64,000 nt of DNA, taken from the NCBI GenBank assembly GCA_025345505.1, contig JANVCC010000152.1, positions 3,419,318 to 3,483,317 of the forward strand, written 5' to 3'. This document shows positions 1-13,700 of the stretch, in pieces (the first letter of the stretch is position 1; every line of letters begins with the position of its first letter). The notes beneath the pieces were generated by a model. It was given only the letters and a program-made list of their open reading frames with translations, was not told the DNA's origin and ran no database searches. The position numbers and the translations under genes are program-made. This DNA comes from Todiramphus chloris collaris (Eukaryota; Chordata; Aves; Coraciiformes; Alcedinidae).

Positions 1-3000
1 AGTCAGGGTTTCAACAAAGTACTGAACTGGTCCACATGGACCAACTTACTTACCAGTTTGGGCAACATGTCTATGCCACTTGTAAATGTGCTCAAGAATG
101 AGCACACTGAGGTCTGTGAAACAATAAACTGAAGAGACTGCATTCCCAGCCTGCACAATTCTGCAATACCTGAGTCACCAAGGAAGGAAAAGGAAATCTA
201 GTGTCATGTGGTAAAACTGGAAATGTACAGTCTAATTTTCACACCGTCCAAATGCATTTGCACATGTATTAATACCAGTTTTCAAGTGAATTGTAAGAGT
301 TTTGTAGTTCAGTCTAATCATAATCTCCCCTCTACCATGAGCTGCAGAGTGCTTTGGGCAGCAGCCTGTCACATAGCCCTGCCAGGAGAGAAGTGCTCTT
401 TGGGGGATAATGGTATAATTTGGATAATAGACACTGGATGTGATTTGGTATGCTTACTTAGCATGCTGGATACTGAAAAAGGACTCTGCACATAGCTCAC
501 TTAAACTATTTAGCTGTCTTCATTTGACTCATTAAAATCTCCACAGACTGGCCTAAATCATAATCCCATTATGGTCAGTGGCAAAACTCCCACTGACTTC
601 CATGGATCTCTCTCTCTCCTTTTCAATTTCACTCTCCATCACTCTTTCTCAGTCTTATCCCAGTCAGCACTTCTGCACTTATGGAAACAGAGCTGAAAGC
701 AGCAGGAACTTTCACCCCCTGTTTCACCACTTGATGGGATGCACAGATGGCTTTTCCACTCGCTCCCTTCCTCCCTCCTTCCACAATCCCAGCAGAGTAG
801 TAGGGGAGGAGGAGGGCTGTGTTCAGCCTGCCTGCTACGGCACTTAAGATGGACTAAGAGACAGTCACATCACCTAAGTGTAAAATGAGCAACTCAGATC
901 TTGTGCTATACTGGGACCGTCAGGCCCTAATTCCCTGTAGCATCACAGGAAAGAAACAGTCACAATGGTTAACTTGTGCAGCTCTTGCTGGTGGTCTAAA
1001 TATTGCCTCTACCTCACTCCATGGGCAGTATGGGACACCAGACCTTAATAGCCAGAGGTTTGAATTGCTCATTTCTTTTCTGAATTTAGACACTGTAATT
1101 GGAGTTTCATTTCATGTAACAGCCAGAACAGGCAGTCAGACCACATCCGTAAATCACAGTTTGAGCTGTTCATTGCTCTCGTGAGGTTATTAGATGCCAT
1201 AGCAGATGGCCTGAGGTACCAGAGGAGGTACTCTGACTATAGCCTCAGGACTTCTGATAAAACTGACCTCTTTATACATTTCATGAGACCCTCACATTAG
1301 AGTATGGAACCTCAGGACTGTCTCATACATATCTCCACACAATTTATTTTTTTCAATGCAGTTTTTCTTTCAGTCAAATAGGGCAGAGAACAATGTTCCC
1401 TCAGAATAATAGGAAACTTCTTTCCACTCCACATGGACAAAATTTGTTTTCACATAAATAAAACCAGGCATTAAAAAATAATTTTGAAACAGTGAATGTA
1501 ATGTGTGGAAATGTAAATAGTCTGGTTGTCTGAGAAGGAAAGAGAGAGGCCATCAGTGCTGGCCAGCGTGGCACATTCACCATATGCTGCTACTGGGTGT
1601 CCTAGCGACCCTGCTAAAATTAGGGCAGGGGGTTAACCACAAGTGGATTCAGCATAGTGACAGCAGAAATGACTTGGATAGTGTTCTTTGTATGTCTCTA
1701 AGGATATCAATTTCCTTATATAGTTGTGCTGCCCTTCATGTCAAAACGAGCTATAAAAGCTTGCTTTACTGGAAGTTAATTTAATAAAGAAGGCAGATAG
1801 GTGCTAATTCCTCTGTAAGGAGTGGGTGATTGCTGAATAATATCGAAGCCATTCCCTAGCTCTTCCAGTTTCAGTGTAGCTGTAATGACCCTTATACATA
1901 ATAGAGTATTACACTGGAAGATGATTCCTCCTTTGACTGCTGGTCAAAACATTCTCCTCAGACCAACCACTTTCAACCTGTTACCTCAGCTTTCTTAGGA
2001 TGCAACAAACCTGAGTACAAAACATCTCCAGAGAAGTTAGTGTTCTCAGGTCCATAATATCAAGAAGCAGAAACTTTAAGAGAGTGGAAGATACATGAAA
2101 ACATGTGCAATGCTTTCCCTACTGTCACTTAAGTGCATCCCATTAAACATGTTTCCACATTTTTTAAAAACACCCATGTTCTTCTAATACTTCCTACAAA
2201 CAGTTTCTGGTAAATGAACAATACATGTTTGGGTTTGTTTTGAGGGTTTTTTTTATAATTGTTAAGACTCTGCAGATTAAATTACTGCTCAAGTCTGCAT
2301 AATGAAGCAATAGGCACCATGTGAAAGATCAGAAGAACTAGGCAAACAGAGAGACAGAAATGGGTCTGAGATAAACACATACATTTATTTGAAGGAAGCA
2401 GATATTGCACAGGAAGTGAAATTCTGCTCATTAAAAGCCCTTTTTTACCACTGAGATGACTGACCTCAACCAAGGGAGTTGGATTTGTTCTCAACATGTT
2501 GTTTCACAGTTCCTCAAGCTGTTGAGCTGGAAATTGATCGAAGCACACAGAAAAATGTTACATTCAGCAAATAAGTAAGACTAACTGGGGAATAGCTTTT
2601 ATATGGCTGATTCCTCAGGCAAACCACCAAGAAGCTTTATGTTGATTTTAAGTAACAGCTTCATGGAAGAGTTATCAGTTTTAACTGAGGCTGTTATTAA
2701 CCTTATCTAGTAAGATCTTGAACTTATCTGATTGTTTTGCTCAGAGTATATTTGAGTATAGCCATATTCAGGCTGGATCTGATCTAGTGTCACTGTTATG
2801 GATCTTTCTTATCCTGACTGACACTGTCTAGTGCAGGGTGCTTGAAGGAAGGGGTAAATAACCCATCAAAAAGCAGATGTGGACAGTGAGCCAGTTTGTG
2901 GTGCTCACAGCTCTGGCATCATCAGTGTTCTTGCTCCCCTAAGTACACACTGCTGAGAGTGCTGCTTCTCAGGACACGTGTACCAGAACATATTCGTTTC

Positions 3001-5102
3001 TTGACAGAGCCCTGTTTCAAAACCTGTCGGCATATATTTTTCTGTTGTTCACTTGAGACCTGGAACAGTTGCAGAGGGTGGTAAGTTAGATTAGTGAGGA
3101 CATAGACACATGATGCATTCTGTTGACCTTTGCTACAAGGATGATAAGCAGCAGCAGAGAGGCAAGATAGGCAACTTAGTGCAGCAACATATTAAACTGT
3201 ATTAGTATGATTTGCCAGAATACTTCTGTCCATACCTTAAGACAAACATGAAATGATTATCCACACAGCATTTTGAAACATTATATTCTTTTTATATAGC
3301 AGAATAAATACACAGTAAATACCAAACCAGTCAAACTTACAGTTGCTATCAAATTTAACTTTTGGACTTAGGTCAAAGTTATCTGGATTTTCCTTCTCCT
3401 GCCTTGCACAGCTTGTCTTCTGATGTCTAGCTAGCCCACTACTACAACAGAAACTTGTCCATTTCTTCCCTTCTTACATCCACAGAACCTTTCTTTTTAA
3501 TCTAGGTTTTCACTGTGTCTTTGTGAGCCTTCCCTATTTTCTAAGCATCCATCCCAACAGCTAGGGAATTTATTCTTGTGAATTTGCCATGCAGCACCCC
3601 CTTGTCTCCTGCAGACACTTGGAACATGCTGGCACTCCAGAGTTTTAAACAGCCACATTAACATGTATCAAGGATGCACATATCAAAGTATAGTCATTAT
3701 GATTAATTACTCCATATATCCTCTCAGGGCAATTAGATCAGGAGGGCTACTGCACAAACACATTCAGGATAATTCCAATACCAGGGGCAGGTCAGTCAGG
3801 TCCTTGCAATCCTGGCATACATATGTATCATAAATCAAGTAGGCATATGCTAGAAGCCTTTTCAACAAAGACAAAACCACATAAAGGCACTTATTGTAGA
3901 ACCACTTTTCATCGTAGCACCCAGAATTCTTCCATGACTTCTTAAGGTATTAAACTCCCTTTATAATTTATCTCAATTGTTAAGGTTAAGAATTATACCA
4001 CAATTCCTTGCGCTGATTTTAACACTAAGTTATCTTTCCTTTTAGGCAGAGCCCGAAAACATATATATTCTTAGAATGTAGAAGCCTTTGCTTCCAAGAT
4101 TGAATAATTTTTGATGTATATACAACCAAAACTCCTTCAACAGTGCTGGGATAACAACATATATGGCTTACTGAGAATCAAGTCTATGAATAAAAAAGGA
4201 TTAGGTTGGCTAACTCCCCAGGATTAATAACTAAAATATAATTGCTTATCTTTTACTGTAAAGTAGCAGTGTATCCCACTATGGCCCATTTCCAGAAGCA
4301 ATAAACATTTTTCCTATCAGATTTGCAGTACAGTTTTTCAGGCATATATTAAAATTTGAAATTAAAAAATATTAATTTTCCAGTAAATGTGTTCAACCTC
4401 TCCTACATGGAGAGTACTTAAATAAAATCAGTGGAATGAGCTACTACTGTGCCTTGGTCAAGATCTCAGATGAATATCATTCACTGCTAATGTTCTTGCA
4501 GAACATTTTTTGTATGCCTTTATCATTACCAGGGCTTTTATATACAGGAAAAGAACATGTGGCAATCTGCCAGATTGATGTAAGTTATAAGCATATTAAC
4601 ACTGGAAAATGGAGTAAATATATCTCTAACTATAATCTATTTACCTATCTAGAACTGCATATGTACGTACCAAAGCAAAAGGGTAATACTTTCTACTTTC
4701 AGACTAAAATTCTGTCTGTTATCATGGAGTGTAACAGAGCTTTGCAGAATAACTTTTATTTTGCTGTGAAATAACCTCTTTAGTTGTGCAGAATGTTTTA
4801 CAAACAATGATTCATCGATAGTTCCTCCATCCCTATAGTGACATTTTATGATTTATGAAGAAATAGGTTTCTAAGAGGTGCCTACAAGGTCAGCCACAGA
4901 ATTTGAAAACAGATCTTACAGCTCTTTTGTCCCATAACAGGGGCTAAAGTCAATAACTGGTGAGTGCTAATGAGAAAATGCCTTGCTGACATGATACATT
5001 CTTCCTCCTTAGTCCACCTAGGTACATATAAACCTTCTGAATGGAGCACTCAGGATTTCATGTGAGAACTGTACTCCACCCATAACTGTTAATTCATTGA
5101 AC
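1..5102. other. Unique AT-rich non-coding stretch
   Basis: I see no gene, RNA gene or recognisable transposon here. The open frames are short (at most 112 codons, at 4436-4774 on the plus strand), start at arbitrary ATGs and resemble no protein family I know. Their composition follows the local AT richness, as expected by chance. Isolated AATAAA strings and pyrimidine-rich tracts occur without a coherent exon-intron pattern. An intron or intergenic desert fits equally well. Confidence 0.55.
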
Positions 5103-5360
5103 AATAATGATTTAGACTAGAAATGTCCTGTGAAGGTCATCCAATCTAATTCTTGCTCAAAACAGGACACTCATTGATTGGGTTACTCAGAGCCTTGTTG
5201 AGCTTTGAAAATCTCTAAGTATGGAGACTCCAGAAATGTTCTAGACAACCTGTTTCAAGGGTTTGTGGAGTTTTTAATGTCCAATGAGGATATCCATTAC
5301 TCTAACTTGTGCCTGTTGCACCTCATCCACTCTACATGCAAGTGCTTTAGTTTTAACTTC
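5103..5360 (-). mobile_element. Old CR1 LINE fragment, 3' region
   Basis: Read on the plus strand, this has the order typical of the reverse complement of a CR1 3' end. A degenerate 'gtcatccaatctaatt' block comes first. It is followed by 'tgagctttgaaaatctctaa', then 'ggagactccagaaatgttct', 'caacctgtttcaag', and finally 'aacttgtgcctgttgcac'. The same order of blocks occurs in the other minus-strand CR1 copies in this window (27.25, 27.9, 33.0 kb). Divergence is heavy and no coding frame survives, so the insertion is old. The ends are approximate and the CR1 subfamily cannot be named by eye. Confidence 0.7.
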
Positions 5361-8300
5361 CTACAGTTCCCAAAGAAGGTCTGGATCAAAAGGACTGTGA
5401 ACTGTTGCACATGGTACCCGTACTGTGGATGAAACTGCTGTCACTGTAAAGGGCTTTGTCTGGACAGAGACAGGGCATAACATGAGGTAAAATGTGTACT
5501 TAGATGTTCACTGTAAACAGTATAGACCATGGCTTGTAAAGACTAAAATGAAGAGAGTTCTGCTTCATAGAGAATCTCAGGACTTCATTATTAGTTTACT
5601 TTGTAAAGCAGAAGAAAACCAGCCTTTTGAAATCTAACGTGAAAGGGAATGGAGCACCACCTCTTGTGTGGTCCCCAGACATTATAGTAAATAGGAGCTT
5701 AATTTACGGGGAGGCTTGAAACAGATTTTTCCATCAACTGGTATAGATCCATGCAGTTGGTGTAGGGCCACATGAGAGAGAAAAGCAAACAGGCTTCAAC
5801 AACTGCCTAGCAGGCAAGGTTTCACAAGACCTGTCTACTCAGAACCAAATGTTTTCCGCAAAGCAATTCAATTCCGATGATTGAACACATTCCAGTGGGA
5901 AAGAAACAAGGATTTTTTTTTTTTATTCACAGAATCAAATGACTGGAAGAGCTCTTCAGCTAAATTACTAATAGTAATGGAATTCCAACTATTCCCTGAA
6001 TGGGTTTTTTGAGATTCCCTTGACAAACCATGGCCTTGACATTCTCCTCTCCTGACAGAAACAGGATTCCTATTTATAGATTAATAGTCATTTTGTACCA
6101 ATAATGACTGCCAGATGTTGGTAAGGAGATTAATCAGGAGACATCCAGGAAGGACATTTTGCTATATGGAGTGGTACCACTTTGGAAGCCTTGCCTCAGT
6201 GTCTCCACAGCACCTTATTAAGTTGCAACTTGCTACTGCATTCCAGGTGCAAGTCTGAAAAAGCTAGTGCAGCTTATTTAAAGCAGTGCATCTCTCCAAA
6301 ATATAAAAATGTACAGACATAAAAGTGACTGAAAAATGGAGGCCTAAGCATTCTAAGAAAAAAATAAATGTTTATTCATATGTGTTTTTATTAACAATAA
6401 TTGGAGCTCCACTAGAATAGGTAGATGTCCCCATATCATTACTATGATACAGACAGTGCTGTACAGCCTCAACAAGGTTGGAATGAAATATAGTAAGAAG
6501 AACATTGAGTAACTTCTCCAGACCTACAGCTGAAAACATTTCTTGCAGTCAAGAGTTCTATAGTTATGGGAATAGGTTACAGAAGCTGAATGTCAATGTT
6601 TTAACCTATTATTTATCCTCAAAGATACAAGGAAGAGAAATGGGCTCAGTATTTCTCAGTGGATGAGTCTCCAACATTCCATAAGGTTTTATCAGAGTAT
6701 AGAAGTCAAGCTAATGGGCTGAGCATGCCAAATCCTCAATCAGATAGGAAGGAGGTTTATACATTCTAGGAGACCACACACGAAGCCTGCACATGTATGT
6801 ATATAAAAAAGACATCGCTAATGAATCCTGCAGACAAGTGGAATTCTAACTCTGCATTATGAAACAAATGAATGGAGAAGGTAGTTTTTACTGTTTTGAA
6901 AATATGCTAAAGCATAACCTCCATAAAACGGAGTCTTACAGTGTTGAAAAGACTTTAATGATAGCCGAGGCTTGAAAGGTGTCATTGCCTTCCTGACTCA
7001 CTGCCTTCCCTGGAAGAAAGGACTGTTTTTAGCTCTGTGGTAATTGCAGGTTGTCTTCCCACTCCAGAGTGAAGGTGATTATCTCCAAACACAGGATAAG
7101 TTTACTATCCCCAGACAAATAATAAGACATTATCTTCCTTTTGCAGGCAGCTAATTAAACAGGCTCAAGCTGTAACAATGTGTGTACAGTAATTTTTATG
7201 TTATTGTAGTTACAAAAATTAGTGTCAGGTACCAAAAGGAGCAGGAATAAAGAATGCATTATTAAAAGATAATTAGGTAATTATTACATAAATATCTAGA
7301 AAACTATATTATGTTTGCATAGATTATCTATTTCTCCCACAGATTTTTATCATCTCTCTCTCTCTTTCTGTCTGGCTTGCTCTACACTTTTGTGAAACAC
7401 TTGGACTCCAAACGTTTAACCAAGTTAGGAACAGAGTCAGTGAATGCTTTTCCAAATAAATTTCAAAGGTTCTTCATGCATTTGCAAGTCAAAGAAGGAA
7501 CGCAAAATTTGGGTTCTAGTGTGATTAAATGGAAATTTACCACTCAAAACACCCCGGTGTCCTGGAATGCATTGACGGGATTCCTCAGCACAGTACAGTG
7601 GATACACCCATCCTGAAAAGGAAAACAAAGTTGAAAAATGAATAAATATAACCTAAACACACAAAGGCACCCTGGATGATGGTCCAGATCATTCTTTCAT
7701 CATCAGATGGAATGGCTTTTTGAACAAATAAGGCCTCTCCTATCTGTCTTTAAAATGAGTCAGAGGCAGGGGCAGCTTTGACCCTGCTTTCAGTCCCTGA
7801 TTGCACTTACTTCAGAAATCATCACTTCCTTTTGTACTCTCTGTAAATTAACACTTGGCAAACAGGCAGATGGTCAAAGAGCATCAATCCCCAGTAATGC
7901 TGAAGACATCTGAAATATTGATATACAAACAAATTTGTAGGAGAAACACCAGTATCCACTTTTGCCATACTACACACAGTTGTGTTCAATAAACCCATCC
8001 CTGCAGTACCTTGCAAAGCAAAGATTATTCTATGCAATTGATGCATTTCCTCTTTATTCAAAAAGGTGATTGTGGAACCAGTGGTTTCAGCAGAATCTGG
8101 TCATTATTTCAGAATTTCTTCTGCAAACAACTGTCAATCAGCTCTAAGAGTTACATTGCAAATGCTTCACAGCAATAACCAGACAGCAGGCTGGCCAACA
8201 CCTAGCTGATGAGTTGCTAACCTGAGGCAATAAATATCAGATTTTAGAGTAGTCTGTTTCCATATCTGTAGGAATTTCTATATTCAAGTGGTCTAGTGCT

Positions 8301-10362
8301 AAAATTTTCTGACTATCTCTGAATGGGAAGTTTTGGAAGCTTTTTGGAATCATCTTCAATTTTCCCCACACTTCCTCTTTATTTTGCTCCAGGATTTGTG
8401 CTGTAGGCATCTATAACCATGTACAGTGAATGCTTTGTTCTCATTCTGTCCACCCAACAATCTTCCCACATTTCAGAAATACCTTTGAGTGTCTCTCAAA
8501 GAGCCTAATGTAATGTACAGGCCTTTTGCTATGAATGACACTGTAAATGTAGTCATGAAGGGTGCCACATGCAAGCTTTTGGTGAAAGAGTGATGTGCTG
8601 GAATAGGTGTGAGCATATGCTGAAGGCATAGCTGTTCACATAGATCCAGTTTCCTAGTTTAAGTCAACATAGTTCCATCACCTTTGATGGAATTATGTAA
8701 ATTTATACCAAGCCTATCATCAGAAAGCTAACATGTTTCATCTTAGTACAAAAGCAACACCATCTTTTATATGTCTCGGTGTGTGAAAGTGCAATTCACT
8801 GCATTAAAGGGATGATCATGACCAATTAAATCAACAATCAGTATTGAAAATGAATTTTTATAGTATATTGCCAGACCATTAACAACTTAATTTCTCATTT
8901 CCCTCTCACCATGTTAAGTCATTCATTCAGCTCTCTGTTCCCTTGAATAAGATAATTATATTTGGAAAAAAGTTGTTTGATGCTTCATCATGATGCATAG
9001 AAGTAGCTTCTCATTTTGTGGTTATGTCAATTAAATAAATATAATAACAGTATTTATAAAAGTAATGAGTGAACATGTTTAACTCTTGCTTCAAATTGAG
9101 GCTCAAAACTGTTTGAGTACCTGTAGGGCTTTTTACAGCATTGCAGAATGCAAATTGCTACATAAGTTACAAGGCCAGAAAAATTATTCCAAATGACCTT
9201 CTCTTCAGAGGGTGGTTTCCAAGCCAACCTCCAACTTATATTATGGGATAGTTTGGTTGCATAAGTGTTAAAAAATTTTATGAGGTCTAATCTTTATAAT
9301 AACAAGTAAGTTTTTCTCCTCATATTATAAAATTTCTAAACTGTTATAGAGTACATTTTCATCAGTAAGGCTGCTCTTGGACAAAGCCCAGACAATTCCA
9401 GCTTCAGAAAGTTGTAGAATAAAAACTATTACAGAATCTCAGCTATAATAGGCATCATTATTCTCTCTATAGCTGCACTTGTTGTGGCCAGTGGGAGTTA
9501 GATACTGCTACATCCTGTAACCAAGAAAATTTAAAAAGAGGAAGGAGACCAAAATACCACTTTGCATCCCAAATCCACAAAGGTAACGTGGTACCCATCT
9601 CTCAGTGTAGTTGCTGGGAGTTAGATAACTAAATTATTTTGAGTCGTATGTACTTAAATACAAAATTTAGATCAAAAGTTCTATGTAATCCTCAAGGTCT
9701 CTAAATTTCTTTAAGTCTAGTGAATGTCCACTTTAAGAAAGAATTTGAAACCAGATGTCTTTTATCAGTTCTGTCTTTGTCAAGACATTCTGTAGCATCT
9801 ATCCCTTGATATTTCTTGCTAAAGGTACTGTGAATTGCCTAGGTAAGCAAAGCAGAGGACATGAAGCTAAGTTTTCCACACCCCAGAAGAGTGAGCAAAC
9901 CATTAGGCCACTGGGCTTCGAGGAAGTTCAGAGAGAAGTAAATAATTTGGCTTGAGAGCCCAAGTTCAGAAAAAAAATTCCAACTTCTCAGAAACCCCTA
10001 AATCTGGTGAATGATTTGGTGAGGAAGAAAAATACATTATAGCTTTGAAAAGGGAGAAAAGGAACTTAAGAGATAAGTCAAATGAAAAGAAAATAAACAG
10101 ATGTGTTTCCTTTAGGACAGTCTAGGGCCACAGAGAATGCTGGGAAGGTGTATGGCCCCAGCCCTAGTTGGTGAGTTCCTAGTGTACTTTAAAGACAGCT
10201 GAAGTGGCTGTATTGACATTGTTACTGCCCTTAGGTGGCATTTGCATTGCTAAAACTTGGTCACTCCTCTGAATCTGTCATTGGAGAATTTATCAGTTAT
10301 ATTTTTGTCTATCAAGGCATTTTGAACAAGAGTTTTTTGTTTGAAAAACATGAACTTTTTTT
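5361..10362. other. Unique AT-rich non-coding stretch
   Basis: No gene or transposon recognised. A 12-base poly-T run lies at 5913-5924 and a short TC run at 7353-7365. Overlapping open frames on both strands at 7377-7628 have no recognisable domain, and each strand is open only over about 65-80 codons. A perfect octamer-type motif (ATTTGCAT) occurs near 10223-10230, which is not unusual in AT-rich DNA. Confidence 0.55.
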
Positions 10363-10648
10363 CAGGAAGAAGAGGAGACTGAGGGGTGACCTCATTAATG
10401 TTTATAAACATGTAAAGGGTGAGTGTCAGGAGGATGGAGCCAGGCTCTTCTCTGTTATGTCAAATGATAAGACAAGGGGCAATGGATGTAAGCTGGAGCA
10501 TAAGTGGTTCCACAGAAACATAAGGAAAAACTTTTTCACTGTGAGGGTCATGGAGCTGTGGAACAGGCTGCCCAGAGGTGTTGTGGAGTCTCCTTCTCTG
10601 GAGACATTTAAAACTCTCCTGGACATGTTCCTGTGTGACCTGCTCTAG
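10363..10648 (+). pseudogene. CR1 ORF2 C-terminal remnant
   Basis: About 95 codons of the CR1 ORF2 C-terminus remain without stop or frameshift. The frame also reads upstream into 43 codons of unrelated flanking DNA, with the first ATG at 10235, so the apparent 137-codon ORF is a chance fusion and not a gene. The endonuclease and reverse transcriptase domains are both absent, so no activity is possible. The intact frame probably reflects the relative youth of this copy rather than selection. Confidence 0.8.
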
Positions 10649-10737
10649 GTGGTTGTGCTCAGGCAGGGGGTTGGACTTGATGATCTTTCAAGGTCCCTTC
10701 CAACCCTTAATATTCTGTGATTCTGTGATTCTGTGAA
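10363..10737 (+). mobile_element. CR1 LINE, 5'-truncated 3' end
   Basis: This is a comparatively young CR1 copy containing only the last part of ORF2 and the short 3' untranslated tail. The DNA encodes the conserved CR1 ORF2 C-terminus (a [16 protein letters not shown] start, then [14 protein letters not shown] and [10 protein letters not shown]) and a stop at 10646-10648. The tail continues with 'gggttggacttgatgatctt' and 'caaggtcccttccaaccctt'. It closes with three copies of the octamer ATTCTGTG, the hallmark 3' terminus of avian CR1. Severe 5' truncation is normal for CR1. I see no clear target-site duplication, which is also normal for the family. Confidence 0.93.
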
Positions 10738-13700
10738 TAAATACACTAATACTAATATGGATGAAAATTCTGTTGAGAATGAGAAAGACATCTCTACCAC
10801 TCCTGAACAGCAGTTAGCCTAGGACTTGGGACACTCATCTGATGCAGAACAAGATATGCCTTGAGATTGCAAAACATTCCTGAAGCAGAGGGGAAACTCC
10901 AAGTCTTCCCCAGTTAGAAATGATGGATAATATATGTAAAATGAACCTTTTTTCAACGTACAGTAAGTTTTTTTGCTTTTGAAGTTATAAAATTACTTAA
11001 GTCTGCACTGCATTATTCTATTCTGTTTTCTTCTCTTTATACTCTTAGCACCACATTCTCAATCATCATTAACCAATCATCATTGAAGAAAGCCTCTTGT
11101 TTTGTCTCAAGTTGCAGTTCCTGGAAAGTCATGTTATTTTTCTCCAGTTCACTGATTTCTTTTCAAATTCAAATCCTGTGCTAAATTTCCTCTCTCTTTA
11201 TGATCTGACGTCTCATTTCTGTCGCCGTATACCCTCCACTTTTATGGAGACAACTTTGTACTCAGAATTACTTATTGACTGTTGTGGAAACACTGAAGCT
11301 TTATGATTAATTGATCACACCATGTATCCCATGCTGGCAAGCGCTTCTATGTCACATGGGGCTGGGATTTGTTTTTACCTTTTTAAAAGATGATACCACT
11401 CAGTGCTCCTGTTTAACATATCCATAGATTTTATTTTGAATAATCAATGTTTCATATGCATCTAAGATGGACAACATTGCAAAAGATGCTTGCTAGTCTC
11501 AAGTACTCTCCAGCGTCTTATGTTCCTTCTCAACCGTCAAGTATTGTATTTGGACACAAAGCTACCAATGATTTAAAGAGCCCTATGGCAATAGGACAAC
11601 AATCCTATAACAAAAGAAAGGATTCTTCCAAAAGAGATGGTGCTTGAAGCATTCATCAGCTTTCCTGTGTGAAACCCTTAGTGGTTGGCGCTCCTTGCCC
11701 AAAAAACCTGGCATGCCACTTTGTGTGCCGGCATCATGCCATCCTAGCAGATGGGCAAAAGTATAGGCAGCCAAAAGACCATATATGAACATCAAATGTG
11801 TTTTCTAAGAGCATAGTTCATAGCCAAGAATATTTCAATAGTTAGCTGTTTTGTCAGTGCAGTCAAGGAGAAAAGCAAGCCAAAGAGAAGCAAGTTCCCT
11901 CAAAAAAGTCACTCATTTTATAAATGACAAAACTTACAGTTCAAAGCAGTCACTAAGTGTGTCTCTCCTAACAATTTCTTGCATTCAGATACAAAATCTG
12001 AGTACAGGAAGTTGGTCAGGGGTGCCACTGTAGCAAATTTCCTAGTTATCTTCTGCTGAATTGCAGTAAGACACTCACAAAGGTCCAAGAGCCTAAGCAT
12101 GGAGGTGGGAAACTTCCACTTCAACCCAGGCTGATGAAGGTAGCTCACACTGAGTGGAAGGATACATTCCAGGGCAGCATGTAAACTGGAGCGTCCGTGG
12201 GGGTAAGAGCAATGGGAACTTCCCATGAGGGCTGGCAGGGCAAAGCCTTGCTGACAGGGCCTATCCCATCACCCCCAAACAGAGATCAGGGCAGACTGGG
12301 GATTCCCCCAGCATCAGGCAAGTTTATGGTGATGGGGCAGGTCCAAGGTCAAGCTGTGAAAACTCCCAGTGCCTCAAGGCCTTGACATTAACTGTACTCC
12401 AGTTTGCCATAATTTTGAATGCAACTGCTACTAGAAAAACTAAAATAAGATTGCTTAATTTTTGTTGTCATGAATAGAACCTTTAACTGAATTTTGTGTA
12501 AAAGAAACTCACCAGTAGTATAAATTGCAAGATTAATATTGGTATAAAGTACTGCTAGAGTAGGTTCATGTCCCAGTCTTTCCTTGGTCTTTTCTCACCC
12601 CTATGGCTCTGCCTGTCAATTGTGTGTCTGTGTTTGCACAGGGCTGACCATGGTTTACCTCACTGGGCTTGATGCTGACCTCTGATGTCCTGGCCTCACT
12701 TTGGCTTGTTTCCATTCCTATAGAGGTGCCCAGTACTTCCCATCCATCAGCTACAAAGGTGAGGCCACTAGTTTAAGTTAGGACACTTAAATCAGAGGCC
12801 TTCAGCTAGGAGGACACTCAGTTAAACATCTTCACCACCAGCTCTAGTTAGAACAATCACTGTAGGATCAAGTCCTTGAGAGGAGAACTCCAGAATTTTC
12901 AGCAATTTCAATTGTATTTTTAAAAGCCCATGTTATAGTAATCCACAGTTTATGGAAATGTGCTTCTTATGCCATTAGAGTTGTTAACAATTTATCGAGG
13001 AGCTCTGCTTCCCTAACATGAGAAAGACTTTGAACCAGGAAAAAAAAGAGAAAGGTGTATGGTTCAAGCATCATACTAAACTCAAAAAGACAAATCATGT
13101 TTTCATACACTTAAGTGCTTTGCTGAATCAGGGCTTAGTATTTATGATCAGAATCATTGTTCAGAGGAGTATTGTAAAGATATAAAAGGATGGGCTGTAT
13201 ACTGAACAGGAAAGAGGAGGAAGAGGTATGAAAAGGGGAAGTTACTTTTCTTTGGTGATGGACTGTAGCAGACAAACCTCCAAAGTGGAAGGTGTTTGGT
13301 GTATTGTGCACCCATGCCTGAAATCCTCATCTTGTGTTGTGTTAGGTAATATATAGCTATGCCAGGAAGCATTATTGTTCTTTTAATTCTGTTTTGTCTG
13401 TTCTATGGATCCTGGTATGACATGTGAACTACTCTCAGGATGCTATTTGGGTATGTGTATAAGAATTAAAAAAAACCCCAAACCTACTAGGCTATTACTA
13501 TCACCCTTCTTTGGCAATTAAAAGCAGACTTTGGCTTTAACATACCAAATAGATTCTTAAGTTTCTAGAGGTTTATTTATTTATTTTGTTGTTTAAAAAT
13601 AATTTAAATTGTACTGTAAATGCATTCTGTCTGTATCTTGTAAGCAAGCACTCCAAAACACTTAAAAATAAATTAAAGCATACACAAGTCATCTCTGTTC

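Noticed and set aside
10235-10648. 137-codon plus frame as a host gene
   Set aside because: The last 95 codons are CR1 ORF2 C-terminus. The first 43 are unrelated flanking DNA that happens to be open.
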